Counted from the stretch's first letter, positions 53,091 through 62,796 are shown. The stretch: 64,000 bases of DNA from Actinophytocola sp963840275 (GCA_963840275.1 CAWIYK010000005.1:2046001-2110000); one strand, 5' to 3'. Notes: generated by a model from the sequence alone, not told the origin. Translations and numbers: made by a program.

Positions 53091-56000
53091 TCACACGTTC
53101 CGCCGGTACTGGCCGCCGACCTCGAAGAACGCCTCCGTGATCTGCCCCAGCGTGCACACCCTAGCCGCGTCCATCAGCTCACCGAACACGTTCCGGTCCT
53201 CGGCCACCGCCGTCCGCAGCCGCCGCAGCGCCTCCTCGGCCTCGACCGCGTGCGTCTGCTGGTAGGACCGGGTCCGGTCGACCTGCGAGCGCTTCTCGTC
53301 CTCGGTCGCGCGGGCCAGCTCGATCGTCGGCAGCTCCTCCGCGTTGTCCTTGCTCGGCAGGAAGGTGTTCACGCCGATCAGCGGCAGCGAGCCGTCGTGC
53401 TTGCGCTGCTCGTAGAGCATCGACTCGTCCTGGATGCGGCCGCGCTGGTAGCCCGTCTCCATGGCGCCGAGCACGCCGCCGCGCTCGGACAGCCGCTCGA
53501 ACTCGCTCAACACCGCATCCTCGACCAGGTCGGTCAGCTCGTCGATGATGAACGAGCCCTGCAGCGGGTTCTCGTTCTTCGACAGGCCCCACTCCTTGTT
53601 GATGATCAGCTGGATGGCCATCGCGCGGCGCACCGAGCTCTCGGTCGGGGTGGTGACCGCCTCGTCGTAGGCGTTGGTGTGCAACGAGTTGCAGTTGTCG
53701 TACAGCGCGCACAGCGCCTGCAGCGTGGTGCGGATGTCGTTGAAGTGCATCTCCTGCGCGTGCAGCGAGCGGCCGGAGGTCTGCACGTGGTACTTGAACT
53801 TCTGCGACCGCTCGTTCGCGCCGTAGCGTTCCTTCATCGCGACGGCCCAGATCCGCCGCGCGACCCGGCCGATCACGCTGTACTCGGCGTCGAGCCCGTT
53901 GGAGAAGAAGAACGACAGGTTCGGCGCGAAGTCGTCGATGTCCATGCCTCGCGCGAGGTAGGACTCGACGTAGGTGAAGCCGTTGGCCAGCGTGAAGGCC
54001 AGCTGGCTGATGGGGTTCGCGCCGGCCTCCGCGATGTGGTAGCCGGAGATCGACACCGAGTAGAAGTTGCGGACCTTGTTGGCGATGAACCATTCCTGGA
54101 TGTCGGCCATCATCCGCAGCGAGAACTCGGTGGAGAAGATGCACGTGTTCTGGCCCTGGTCCTCCTTGAGGATGTCGGCCTGCACGGTGCCGCGCACGTT
54201 CGCGAGCGCCCATGCCGCGATCTCCGCACGCTCCTCGTCCGAGGGCTGCCGGTCGTGCTCCGCGACGAACTTGTCGATGTTCTGGTCGATCGCGGTGTTC
54301 AGGAAGTACGCGAGGATCGTCGGCGCCGGGCCGTTGATCGTCATCGAGACGGACGTGGTCGGCGCGGTCAGGTCGAAGCCGTCGTAGAGCGCCTTCATGT
54401 CGTCGAGCGTCGCGATCGAGACGCCGGACGTGCCGACCTTGCCGTAGATGTCCGGCGGGGTGTCCGGGTCGTGCCCGTACAGGGTCACCGAGTCGAACGC
54501 GGTGGACAGCCGGGTCGCCTCGGAACCCTCTGACAGGTAACGGAAACGGCGGTTCGTGCGGAACGCGTCGCCCTCGCCGGCGAACATCCGCGCCGGGTCC
54601 TCGTTGTCCCGCTTGAACGAGAACACGCCTGCCGTGAACGGAAAGAAGCCGGGCAGGTTCTCCTTGCGCAGGAAGCGGAGCAGCGTGCCGTCGTCGTCGA
54701 ACCTCGGCAGCGCGACCCTCGGCACCCGCGTGCCGGACAGCGTCTCGCGCCACAGCTGCGTGTGCAGCTCCTTGTCGCGGACCTTCACCACCAGCTCCTC
54801 GCCGCGGTAGTCCTCGGCGAGCGTGCGGTAGCTGTCGAGCAGGTCGGAGGTGTCCCGCTCGACGCGCCGCTCCGCCTCGGCGGCGAGCGCGTCGAGGTCG
54901 TCGGTGGCCGCCCCGGCCGCCTCGAGCGCGGCACGGGCCCGCGTGAGCGCGAAGTGCTCGCGGACCGCGGCCACCTGTGCGTCGGTCTCTTTGTGATACC
55001 CACGGATGGTCTCGGCGATGTCGGCGAGGTAGCGCACCCGCTGCGCCGGCACGACGGTCGCGGCGCGGGTCGACACGCGGCCGTTCACCGGCGCGAGGGT
55101 CGGCTCGCCGACCGGCAGCCCGCCTTCGGCCAGCAGGTCGCGCAGGTGGTGGTAGAGGGCGGTGACGCCGTCGTCGTTGAACGTCGCCGCACTCGTGCCG
55201 TAGACCGGCATGTCCTGCCAGGAGACGCCGAACGCCTCGCGGTTGCGGACCAGCTGGCGCGCGACGTCGCGGCGGGCGTCCTCCGCGCCGCGCCGCTCGT
55301 ACTTGTTGATGGCCACGACGTCCGCGAAGTCCAGCATGTCGATCTTCTCGAGCTGCGACGCGGCGCCGAACTCCGGCGTCATCACGTACAGCGAGGAGTC
55401 GACGAACGGGACGATCGCCGCGTCGCCCTGACCGATGCCGGGCGTCTCGACGATGACCAGGTCGTTGCCGGCGGCCTTGGCCGCGGCGATCGCGTCGGTC
55501 AGGCCCTCCGGCACCTCGGTGACCGCGCCCCTGGTGGCCATCGACCGGAAGAACACCTGGTCGCCGTCCTGGCCGGTCGGGCCGGTGATGCCGCCGAGGC
55601 AGTTCATCCTGATCCGGTCGCCGAGCAGGGCGCCGCCGCCGCGCCGCCGGGTCGGGTCGACCGCGAGGACCGCGATGCGCAGCTTGTCCTGCTGGTCGAC
55701 GCGGAACCGGCGGACGAGCTCGTCGGTGAGCGAGGACTTGCCGGAGCCGCCGGTGCCGGTGATGCCCAGCACGGGGACCGTGCGCTTGCCGGCGGCGTCG
55801 CGGATCGCGCCGAGGGTGTCGTCGGACAGCCGGCCGGCCTCGATCGCGGTGATCGCGTGGGCGAGCACGTCGTGCTGGCCGGACAGCAGCGACTCGACGG
55901 TCGGCTCCGGCCGCTGGGCGAGGTCGGTGTCGCACGCCTCGACCATGGTGTTGATCATGCGGGCGAGGCCGAGCTGCTGGCCGTCGTCCGGGGAGAAGAT

Positions 56001-56363
56001 CCGCGCCACGCCACGGGAGTGCAGCAGCTCGATCTCCTCGGCGACGATCACGCCGCCACCGCCGCCGAAGACCTTGATGTGCCCGGCGCCGCGCTCGTTG
56101 AGCAGTTCGACGAGGTAGCTGAAGTACTCGACGTGGCCGCCCTGGTAAGCGCTGATCGCGATGCCCTGGACGTCCTCCTGGATCGCCGCGCGCACGACCT
56201 CGCGGACCGACCGGTTGTGGCCGAGGTGGATGACCTCGGCACCCTGCGACTGCAGGATCCGGCGCATGATGTTGATCGCCGCGTCGTGGCCGTCGAAGAG
56301 ACTGGCCGCCGTGACGAACCGCACCGGGTGCTTCGGCCGGTGCAACGAGGTCTTCTCAGACAT
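53091..56363 (-). CDS. icmF: Fused isobutyryl-CoA mutase IcmF
   Basis: A 1090-residue adenosylcobalamin mutase fusion. The B12-binding domain comes first (DGHD at 24-27, His26 the lower ligand), then a MeaI-type G-protein chaperone (P-loop GTGGSGKSS 203-211, VDPTRRRGGGALLGDR, NKYERRG), then the catalytic barrel (DQGQNTCIFSTEFSLR, YHIAEAGANPISQLAF, GMDIDDFAPNLSFFFS). It interconverts isobutyryl-CoA and n-butyryl-CoA, linking valine catabolism to butyryl-CoA; some IcmF also use pivalyl/isovaleryl-CoA. Reactivation uses GTP. Confidence 0.95.
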   Translation of the reverse strand: MSEKTSLHRPKHPVRFVTAASLFDGHDAAINIMRRILQSQGAEVIHLGHNRSVREVVRAAIQEDVQGIAISAYQGGHVEYFSYLVELLNERGAGHIKVFGGGGGVIVAEEIELLHSRGVARIFSPDDGQQLGLARMINTMVEACDTDLAQRPEPTVESLLSGQHDVLAHAITAIEAGRLSDDTLGAIRDAAGKRTVPVLGITGTGGSGKSSLTDELVRRFRVDQQDKLRIAVLAVDPTRRRGGGALLGDRIRMNCLGGITGPTGQDGDQVFFRSMATRGAVTEVPEGLTDAIAAAKAAGNDLVIVETPGIGQGDAAIVPFVDSSLYVMTPEFGAASQLEKIDMLDFADVVAINKYERRGAEDARRDVARQLVRNREAFGVSWQDMPVYGTSAATFNDDGVTALYHHLRDLLAEGGLPVGEPTLAPVNGRVSTRAATVVPAQRVRYLADIAETIRGYHKETDAQVAAVREHFALTRARAALEAAGAATDDLDALAAEAERRVERDTSDLLDSYRTLAEDYRGEELVVKVRDKELHTQLWRETLSGTRVPRVALPRFDDDGTLLRFLRKENLPGFFPFTAGVFSFKRDNEDPARMFAGEGDAFRTNRRFRYLSEGSEATRLSTAFDSVTLYGHDPDTPPDIYGKVGTSGVSIATLDDMKALYDGFDLTAPTTSVSMTINGPAPTILAYFLNTAIDQNIDKFVAEHDRQPSDEERAEIAAWALANVRGTVQADILKEDQGQNTCIFSTEFSLRMMADIQEWFIANKVRNFYSVSISGYHIAEAGANPISQLAFTLANGFTYVESYLARGMDIDDFAPNLSFFFSNGLDAEYSVIGRVARRIWAVAMKERYGANERSQKFKYHVQTSGRSLHAQEMHFNDIRTTLQALCALYDNCNSLHTNAYDEAVTTPTESSVRRAMAIQLIINKEWGLSKNENPLQGSFIIDELTDLVEDAVLSEFERLSERGGVLGAMETGYQRGRIQDESMLYEQRKHDGSLPLIGVNTFLPSKDNAEELPTIELARATEDEKRSQVDRTRSYQQTHAVEAEEALRRLRTAVAEDRNVFGELMDAARVCTLGQITEAFFEVGGQYRRNV

Positions 56364-56398
56364 ACGAATAGTTTGACGTCCTACTGTTGGTAGTGCAA
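56364..56398 (-). promoter_or_regulatory. Candidate leaderless promoter of icmF
   Basis: On the minus strand TTGCAC (56393-56398), 17-nt spacer, CAAACT (56370-56375), then 6 nt to the ATG at 56363. No ribosome-binding site is visible, which agrees with leaderless translation. Confidence 0.5.
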
Positions 56399-56475
56399 CC
56401 GATGTGGTACAGCTCTCGCTGTGTTGTGATACCCCACCTGCGGCAATACCCGATCGAGTTCAGCTGGAGGCGTGC

Positions 56476-56868
56476 GTGTCGGTGCCGGAGTCAGTGCGAA
56501 GGATGCTCGCCGAGGACCTCGCGTCCCGCTCGATCGGCATCACGCTCACCGAGGCCGGACCCGGCCACGCGACCGTCCGCATGACAATCCTCGACACGAT
56601 GGTGAACGGCCACGCCATCGCCCACGGCGGGTATGTGTTCTTGCTCGCCGACACCGCGTTCGCGTGCGCGTGCAACAGCCACGGCCCGGTGACGGTCGCC
56701 GCCGGCGCGGACATCACGTTCGTGGCGTCGGCCCGCCTCGGCGACGTCCTGGAGGCGACCGCCGTCGAGCGGGTCTCGTACGGGAGAAGCGGCATCTACG
56801 ACGTAACGGTCACCAAAGGCGACGAGGTGATCGCCGAGTTCCGCGGCCGCAGCCGCACACTGCGCTGA
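56476..56868 (+). CDS. PaaI-type hot-dog thioesterase
   Basis: A 130-residue acyl-CoA thioesterase: NGHAIAHGGYVFLLADTAFA holds the PaaI/4-hydroxybenzoyl-CoA thioesterase signature (HGG with downstream Asp), and FVASARLGDVLEATAVERV the rest of the hot-dog fold. The GTG at 56476 lies 5 nt after GGAGG; GTG at 56482 is possible. It diverges from icmF and may remove CoA from stalled intermediates (phenylacetate-like), inferred from family. Confidence 0.88.
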   Translation: MSVPESVRRMLAEDLASRSIGITLTEAGPGHATVRMTILDTMVNGHAIAHGGYVFLLADTAFACACNSHGPVTVAAGADITFVASARLGDVLEATAVERVSYGRSGIYDVTVTKGDEVIAEFRGRSRTLR

Positions 56869-56943
56869 GTCCTCCGACTCTGTCGCCATGCCAGGGACGG
56901 AGTCACCCTGGGCATGCCGGGTCGGAGATACGGAGCGACCGTG

Positions 56944-57875
56944 ATGTCCGATCCGACGACTCTCGCCAGCCAGCGCTGGATCACCCAGCCACCCCTGCGT
57001 CTCGCCGAGCAGGACTGGTCGCGGTCGCGGTGGCCGACCAGATCCTTGCCATCGGCGGGTTCGATAGCAACAACGTCGTCTTCAACGACGTCGAGAGCCG
57101 CCCGCTGGCAGGTGGCGGGCGATGGCACGACGTGGCGCCGATGTCGACGCGGCGGACCAACCTCGCTGCGGCGACGCTGGCCGGCCGGGTCTACGCGATC
57201 GGCGGCTTCGACGAGAAAGACCGCCTGCTGGCGAACGTGGAGATCTACAACCCGAAACGGAACAAGTGGACGCCAGGCCCCGCGCTGCCACGACGACGGG
57301 GGGACGCATCGGCTGCGGTTCTGAACAACCGGCTGTACGTCGCGGGCGGCGTCGTGAACAGCAGCACGATCACCGAATCGATGTTGTTCCTCGACCAGAA
57401 CAACGAATGGCAACCCACCGCTCCCATGGAAACCGCTCGGGCACAGCTGCGGCTGGTCGCGACCGAGCACCACCTCTACGCCATCGGCGGCCGGGCAGAC
57501 GGTCCGGCGATGACCAACGTCGAACGCTACGACCCCGACTCGGACACCTGGCGCACGCTCCGCCCGCTGACGGAGGCGCGCGCCGGATCCGGTGTGGTCG
57601 CGGCCCGGATCAGGAACCGTCGAGTCCTGGTGGCCGTCGGCGGCGCCGTGTTCAACGCGGTCGGCGAGCCCATCGGCGGCCTGCGCACCACCGAGGTCTT
57701 CGACATCGAGGACGAGACGTGGACGACGCTCGACGTCCTACTGCCGGAGCGCCGTGGCTCGTTCGGCTGCGTGGTCGACAAGGCCGGCGCGGTACTGGCC
57801 ATCAGCGGCGGCACCAGGTCCGATGACGGCGTCGGCACGATCATCCCGGACGTGGACGCGCTGACCCTCAGGTAG
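56944..57875 (+). pseudogene. Kelch-repeat protein, one frameshift
   Basis: ATG at 56944 opens MSDPTTLASQRWITQPPLRL; near 57010 one base is missing and the frame changes to LVAVAVADQILAIGGFDSN. Five or six kelch blades follow (YAIGGFDEKDRL, LYVAGGVVNSS, YAIGGRADGP, VAVGGAVFN, VLAISGGTRSDD), enough for a beta-propeller. No signal peptide. Repaired length about 310 residues. Function unknown; such propellers bind proteins or sugars. Confidence 0.8.
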
Positions 57876-58036
57876 TCGAGCAGTCGCACGGCGACACCGA
57901 TCGAACGACATTCGGCCGTTCGAGGACGCTGCCGGGGCGCGCGGCTCTAGAATCGCGCCGGGCTGGGGGCGTGCCGTCACATCTGACCTGGCCGAGACGA
58001 CGTCGCAGGCGTGGAAGCACGGCCGGAAGGACAGGT

Positions 58037-59194
58037 ATGGGGATCATTGCCAAGCTCAAGGGCGAGCTCGTCGACATCATCGAATGGCTCGACGACAGCC
58101 GTTCGACGCTCGCCTGGCGGTTCCCCCGCTACGAGAACGAGATCAAGAACGGCGCCGAGCTGATCGTCCGCGAGGGCCAGCAGGCGGTGTTCGTGTACCG
58201 CGGCAAGCTCGCCGACAAGTTCGGGCCCGGCCACTACCAGCTGGTCACGGAGAACCTGCCGATCCTGTCCACGCTGCAGGGTTGGGAGCACGGGTTCCGC
58301 AGTCCGTTCCGCAGCGAGGTCTACTTCATCAACACCCGCCCGGTAACCGACCTGCGCTGGGGCACGCCGAGCCCGGTCACCGTGCGCGACCCCGACTTCA
58401 CGATGGTCCAGGTCCGCGCCAACGGCCTGTGCGTGCTGCGCATCGCCGACCCGGAGATCTTCCTCCGCGAGGTCATCGGCACCGACTCGTCGGTCAGCAC
58501 CGAGGAGATCTCCGAGCTGCTGCGCCGGGTGATCACGCAGGCGTTCTCCGACATGGTGCTCGAGACCAAGCTCGGCGTGATCGACCTGCAGGGCAAGCAG
58601 TCCGAGCTCGCCGGCAAGCTCAGGGACTACGTGCAGGAGCGCGTCGACGACGAGTTCGGGCTCAAGATCGACGACATCGTCATGACGATCACGCTGCCCG
58701 AGGAGGTCACGGAGGCCATGACCCGCGGCGTCGCCCGCGGCGTCGAGCAGGCCCGCTACCTCGACAACGTCGGCCCGATGGACCGCCTCCAGCAGGGCGC
58801 GGCCGCCGAGGCCATGGTCGAGGCCGCACGCAACCCCGGCGGCGGCGCCGGCAGCATGATGGGCGCCGGCCTCGGCATGGCGCTCGGCCAGCAGATGGGC
58901 AACATGATGGGCGGCATGGTCGCGCCACAAGCAGCCCCGGCGGCCCCCGCCGGACCGCCGCCGCTGCCGGCCGCACAGCAGTTCCACGTGGAGATCTCGG
59001 GCCAGGCGTCCGGGCCGTTCGCGCCCGACCAGCTGCGACCGTTCGTGGCCGGCGGTCAGGTGACACCGGCGACCCTCGTGTGGACGAACGGCATGCCGGG
59101 CTGGGCGGCCGCGCAGACGGTGCCCGCGCTCGCGGCGCTGTTCGCGCCGACCGGACCGCCGCCGCTGCCGAACGCGTCACAGGCGGGCGCGTGA
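58037..59194 (+). CDS. SPFH-domain protein with C-terminal GYF_2 domain
   Basis: A 385-residue protein. An SPFH/virion-core-like domain (about 25-245: VREGQQAVFVYRGKLADKFG, VRANGLCVLRIADPEIFL) resembles YdjI-type stomatin relatives. A Gly/Met-rich helical patch (SMMGAGLGMALGQQMGNMMG) and a Pro-rich linker with PPPLP lead to a GYF_2 domain (FHVEISGQASGPFAPDQLRP). ATG with AAGGACAGG upstream. Its stop overlaps the zinc-ribbon gene start (GTGA). Confidence 0.88.
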   Translation: MGIIAKLKGELVDIIEWLDDSRSTLAWRFPRYENEIKNGAELIVREGQQAVFVYRGKLADKFGPGHYQLVTENLPILSTLQGWEHGFRSPFRSEVYFINTRPVTDLRWGTPSPVTVRDPDFTMVQVRANGLCVLRIADPEIFLREVIGTDSSVSTEEISELLRRVITQAFSDMVLETKLGVIDLQGKQSELAGKLRDYVQERVDDEFGLKIDDIVMTITLPEEVTEAMTRGVARGVEQARYLDNVGPMDRLQQGAAAEAMVEAARNPGGGAGSMMGAGLGMALGQQMGNMMGGMVAPQAAPAAPAGPPPLPAAQQFHVEISGQASGPFAPDQLRPFVAGGQVTPATLVWTNGMPGWAAAQTVPALAALFAPTGPPPLPNASQAGA

Positions 59195-60420
59195 CCGGCC
59201 AGGGCGGCCCGCCGCCCCTGCCGCACCAGGGTCCGCCGCCGCTCCCCCAGCACGGTCCCCCACCACCCCTGCCGCAGCACGGTCAGCCGGCGCAGCAACG
59301 CCAGCAGCCGCCCGCGCCACCGCTGCGCGCGACGCTGCACACGACGGAGCAGACCCGCACCTACCCGTGCCACCAGTGCGGCGCGCAGCTGGTCTTCGAC
59401 ATCACCGCGCAGCTGCTCAAGTGCCCGAGCTGCGGCAACGAGCAGCCGATCATCGAGGACGCCGGGCGGAGGGTCGTCGAACACGACCTCGGCGGCATCC
59501 GCTCGTCGCGCGCCAGGGCGCTGGTGCAGGCCGGCGCGGAGAAGGAGATCGTCTGCCAGAACTGCGGCGGGCACACCACCTTCGGCGGCACGCTCACCGC
59601 GACCCGCTGCCCGTACTGCGCCACCCCGATCCAGCGCGACGACGTCCACGACGCGCCGGACCGGCTGCCGGTCGACGCGGTGCTGCCGTTCCAGGTGGCC
59701 GAGCCGGCCGCCAAGGACGTCGTCGAGAAGTGGATCAAGAGCCGCTGGTTCGCGCCGACCGAGTTCAAGAAGTACAGCGAGGCGGGCTCGTTCGCGAGCG
59801 TCTACATCGCGTACTTCACGTTCGACGCGTCGGCGGACACCGACTACACCGGCGAGCGCGGCACGACGTACACGGTGACCGTCGGATCCGGCGACAACCA
59901 GCGCACCGAGACCAGGATCCGCTGGACGCACGCGTCCGGGCGCGTGCACAACTCGTTCGACGACATCCCGATCATGGCGAACACCGGGCTCGACGAGAAG
60001 AAGGTCGCGGCGCTGGAGCCGTGGCCGACGCAGCAGGCGCGGCCGTACTCGGCGGAGTACGTCGCCGGGCATCTCAGCAGGACCTACGACCGCACGGCCG
60101 AGCAGTGCTTCGAGCCGGCCAAGCAGCAGATGGAGGCGGAGATCGACCGCACCGTCCGCCGCGACATCGGCGGCAACCAGCAGCGGGTCCACTCGAAGAA
60201 CTCGCACTGGTACGACATGCGGTTCAAGTACCTGCTGCTGCCCGTGTGGCTGCTGACCGTGGTGTACGAGGGCAAGCCGTTCCAGGTGTGCATCAACGGC
60301 GTGACCGGCGAGGTCCAGGGCCGGCGGCCGATCAGCAAGATCAAGGTTACGCTCGCGGTGCTCCTCGCGATCGTCGTCGTGGTGGGCCTGTTGATCCTTT
60401 ACCAGTCACGCGGAGGCTGA
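59191..60420 (+). CDS. Zinc-ribbon membrane protein with Pro-rich N-terminus
   Basis: A 409-residue protein. The N-terminus is a tandem of PPPLPxxG units (PPPLPHQGPPPLPQHGPPPP), followed by two zinc ribbons: YPCHQCGAQL..LKCPSCGN and IVCQNCGGHT..TRCPYCATP (TFIIB/RPB9-like). A large beta-rich body follows, and one C-terminal transmembrane helix (LAVLLAIVVVVGLLILYQS). GTG overlaps the SPFH stop. Proline units could dock on the neighbour's GYF domain; inference. Confidence 0.85.
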   Translation: MTGQGGPPPLPHQGPPPLPQHGPPPPLPQHGQPAQQRQQPPAPPLRATLHTTEQTRTYPCHQCGAQLVFDITAQLLKCPSCGNEQPIIEDAGRRVVEHDLGGIRSSRARALVQAGAEKEIVCQNCGGHTTFGGTLTATRCPYCATPIQRDDVHDAPDRLPVDAVLPFQVAEPAAKDVVEKWIKSRWFAPTEFKKYSEAGSFASVYIAYFTFDASADTDYTGERGTTYTVTVGSGDNQRTETRIRWTHASGRVHNSFDDIPIMANTGLDEKKVAALEPWPTQQARPYSAEYVAGHLSRTYDRTAEQCFEPAKQQMEAEIDRTVRRDIGGNQQRVHSKNSHWYDMRFKYLLLPVWLLTVVYEGKPFQVCINGVTGEVQGRRPISKIKVTLAVLLAIVVVVGLLILYQSRGG

Positions 60421-60421
60421 C

Positions 60422-60883
60422 GTGGGCGTCGTGGGTCTCGTGGTCCTCGTGGTGGTGCTGCTCGTCGTGATCGGGTTCGTCGCGCTGGCCAGCAGGGGCA
60501 AGCGGCGGGCCAAGGAGACGCTCGGGCTGAGCCCGGCGCTGGCGAAGGACGTGCCGCGCGAGTGGGCCGGCGCCCACTCGCCGGAGGCGCGGATGCACCG
60601 CAGGCTCGCGGCGGCCGCGAAGTCGCTGTCGGGTCAGCCGATGGGCGACGCGGTGGAGATCGAGAAGCGGGTCGCGGTCGAGCAGCAGATCCTGCAGCTC
60701 GACGAGCAGCTGGTGGCGGCCGCGGCGGTGCCGGGGCCACGCAAGCTGGAGCTGCTCGCGGAGCTGGAGCCGCTGGTGGCGGCGGTCGAGTCGTCGGTGG
60801 CCGACAGCGCGGTGGGCCACGTCGAGATGGACCAGCTCAAACGAACGCAGGCAGAACTGGACGCCGGCGAACAAGACAAGTAG
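60422..60883 (+). CDS. Small membrane-anchored helical protein
   Basis: A 153-residue protein with one N-terminal membrane helix (VVGLVVLVVVLLVVIGFVAL) followed by a basic turn and a helical cytoplasmic region rich in Ala/Glu/Leu (for example VAVEQQILQLDEQLVAAAAV). GTG start directly after the zinc-ribbon gene, so it is the third gene of that unit. No family recognised. Confidence 0.75.
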   Translation: MGVVGLVVLVVVLLVVIGFVALASRGKRRAKETLGLSPALAKDVPREWAGAHSPEARMHRRLAAAAKSLSGQPMGDAVEIEKRVAVEQQILQLDEQLVAAAAVPGPRKLELLAELEPLVAAVESSVADSAVGHVEMDQLKRTQAELDAGEQDK

Positions 60884-60918
60884 CCACAACGAAGCGAGCC
60901 GGCCCCACCGGAGTACCC

Positions 60919-61180
60919 CGTGAGTGAGGGGGCCTGGGTGAGCGGCCGCCGGCGTCTGGACTGAGCTGCGCGCAGGCGCGCAAGCGCCGAGCACGAGGAA
61001 GGAAGACGCCGGGACCAGGCCGCGAATACGCGAGCGAAGCAAGCCAATGTCACGGGTGAGGGCTGGGTGAGCGGCCGCCGGCGTCTGGACTGACGCTCGC
61101 GCGCAGGCGCGTCAGCGCCGAGCACGGAGGAGGAAGACGCCGGGACCAGGCCGCGAATACGCGAGCGAAGCGAGCCAATG
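60919..61180. repeat. 133-bp repeat family, locus B (inverted)
   Basis: Two units of about 131 bp (roughly 60919-61049 and 61050-61180) are reverse complements of the units at 47391-47885. Unit ends read GCGAGCCAATGTCA. The second keeps both stems perfectly (CCGGCGTCT/AGACGCCGG and CTGACGC/GCGTCAG); the first has a degraded inner stem. It fills almost the whole 297-bp gap up to the TetR stop codon, whose TCA starts at 61181. Confidence 0.9.
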
Positions 61181-61747
61181 TCACAGTCCATCCAGCAGGC
61201 CTGTCGCCAGCGACTGGAGTGCGGCGATCAGCCGGTCCGTGTCGCCGGCGACGATTCGGCGGATGACCGGCTCCGCGCTGAGGCCGGAGAGCAGCAGGTC
61301 GGCGAGCAGGTCGGCGTCGAGGTCCGGGCGCTCCTGCGCGATGAGGTCGCGGACGTGGCCGTGCCACAGCTCGTACACGGGGTGGCGCTCGCCGTGGTGG
61401 TGCTGTGTCGTGACGACCTGACCCAGCGCGGCGACAAGCCCCTTGTTGCGGCTGACCACGCGGACGACCGCGGCGAGGAACGCCAGTAGCCGCTCCCGTG
61501 CCGGCGCGCCGGGGCCCAGCGGCGGCGGACCGCTCTCGATGTCGTCGCCGAGGCCCATCGCGCGTTCCTGCATCAGCGCGATCATCAACCCCATCCGGTT
61601 GCCGAACCGGTGGAACACCGTGCCCTTGCCGACCCCCGCCGCGGCGGCGACCTGTTCGATCGTCACCTCGTCCGGCCGGTGTGTCGTCAGCAGTTCCTCG
61701 GTCGCGGCCAGGATCGCGCGCCGGTTGCGGGCGGCGTCGGCACGCAT
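61181..61747 (-). CDS. TetR-family regulator
   Basis: A 188-residue repressor with HTH ILAATEELLTTHRPDEVTIE and QVAAAAGVGKGTVFHRFGNR, and a C-terminal domain ending GLLDGL. The ATG at 61747 has GGAGGAG just upstream; GTG at 61750 is also possible. It diverges from the quinone oxidoreductase gene across a 92-bp region that holds a palindrome, the usual layout of a repressor and its target. Confidence 0.88.
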   Translation of the reverse strand: MRADAARNRRAILAATEELLTTHRPDEVTIEQVAAAAGVGKGTVFHRFGNRMGLMIALMQERAMGLGDDIESGPPPLGPGAPARERLLAFLAAVVRVVSRNKGLVAALGQVVTTQHHHGERHPVYELWHGHVRDLIAQERPDLDADLLADLLLSGLSAEPVIRRIVAGDTDRLIAALQSLATGLLDGL

Positions 61748-61771
61748 CACTCCTCCTCGCGACGCGACAAG

Positions 61772-61786
61772 TGGACCCGTGGTCCA
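61772..61786. promoter_or_regulatory. Palindromic operator between TetR and oxidoreductase genes
   Basis: TGGACC-CGT-GGTCCA is a perfect 15-bp palindrome; GTCCAG and AGGTCC half-sites recur at 61808-61820. TTAAAT and TTGACC nearby can serve promoters for either direction. Confidence 0.6.
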
Positions 61787-61839
61787 GTACGGTTAAATTG
61801 ACCGCAAGTCCAGTTAGGTCCGTCAGGCAGGAGAATACC

Positions 61840-62796
61840 GTGCGTCGAGTCCGCTACTACGAGTTCGGCGGCCCAGAGGTGCTGCGCGTCGAGGAGACCG
61901 ACGTCCCGCGGCCGGGGCCGGGCCAGGCGTTGCTGCGGGCCACCACGATCGGCGCGAACTTCGTCGACACCCGTTTTCGGCGCGGCGGCACCAAGATGTT
62001 CCAGCGGCCGCTGCCCGGCAGCCTCACCGCCGACGTGGTCGGCATCGTCGAGTCCGTCGGGCCGGACGTCGACACGGCGCTGGTCGGCCGCCGCGTCGCG
62101 GCGCTGGTGGCGGACGACGCGTTCGCCGACTACTCGCTTGCGGACGCGGAGTGGCTCGCCGAGGTGCCGGAGGGCGTCGACGACGCCTCGGCGACCATGC
62201 TCCCGATGGCCGCGCCGATCGCGCTGCGCCTGCTGCGCATGGCCCGCCTCGCCCAGGGCGAGACGGTGCTGGTGCACGCCGCGGCCGGCGGCATCGGCCA
62301 TGTGGCCGTCCAGCTCGCGAAACTGTTGGGCGGCAAGGTGATCGCCACCGCGAGCAGCCCGGCGAAGCTCGAGTTCGCCCGCGCGCACGGCGCCGACGAG
62401 GCGGTCGACTACCGCGACCCGGCGTGGCCGGAGCAGGTGCCCGACGGCGTCGACATCGTGCTCGACTCGGTCGGCGGGACCGTGCTGGACCAGTCCATCG
62501 AACTGCTGAGGCCGTTGGGCCGGGCGGTCGTCTACGGCGCCGCGACCGGCGAACTCGCCCGCATCCCGGTGGAGTCGCTGTACCGACTGAAGACGGTCTC
62601 GGGCTTCTCGGTGCTGACCTGGCGCGCGGCGGCACCGAAGGAGGCGGCGGCCGAGATGGCGGAGGTGGCCGCCATGTACGTCGCCGGACAGCTGCGCACG
62701 ACCGTCCACACGCGACTGCCGCTCACCGAGGCCGTGGCGGCACACCGCATTCTCGACGGACGCGAGCAGTCGGGGCGCGTGCTGCTGATCCCGTAG
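61840..62796 (+). CDS. Quinone oxidoreductase (zinc-independent MDR)
   Basis: A 318-residue medium-chain reductase without zinc ligands. Substrate lobe YYEFGGPEVLRVEETDVPRP; NADPH loop VLVHAAAGGIGHVAVQLAKL; TASSPAKLEFARAHGADEAV follows. It resembles QorA/crotonyl-type NADPH:quinone oxidoreductases. GTG at 61840, SD AGGAG. Likely induced by an electrophile sensed by the divergent TetR. Confidence 0.92.
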   Translation: MRRVRYYEFGGPEVLRVEETDVPRPGPGQALLRATTIGANFVDTRFRRGGTKMFQRPLPGSLTADVVGIVESVGPDVDTALVGRRVAALVADDAFADYSLADAEWLAEVPEGVDDASATMLPMAAPIALRLLRMARLAQGETVLVHAAAGGIGHVAVQLAKLLGGKVIATASSPAKLEFARAHGADEAVDYRDPAWPEQVPDGVDIVLDSVGGTVLDQSIELLRPLGRAVVYGAATGELARIPVESLYRLKTVSGFSVLTWRAAAPKEAAAEMAEVAAMYVAGQLRTTVHTRLPLTEAVAAHRILDGREQSGRVLLIP

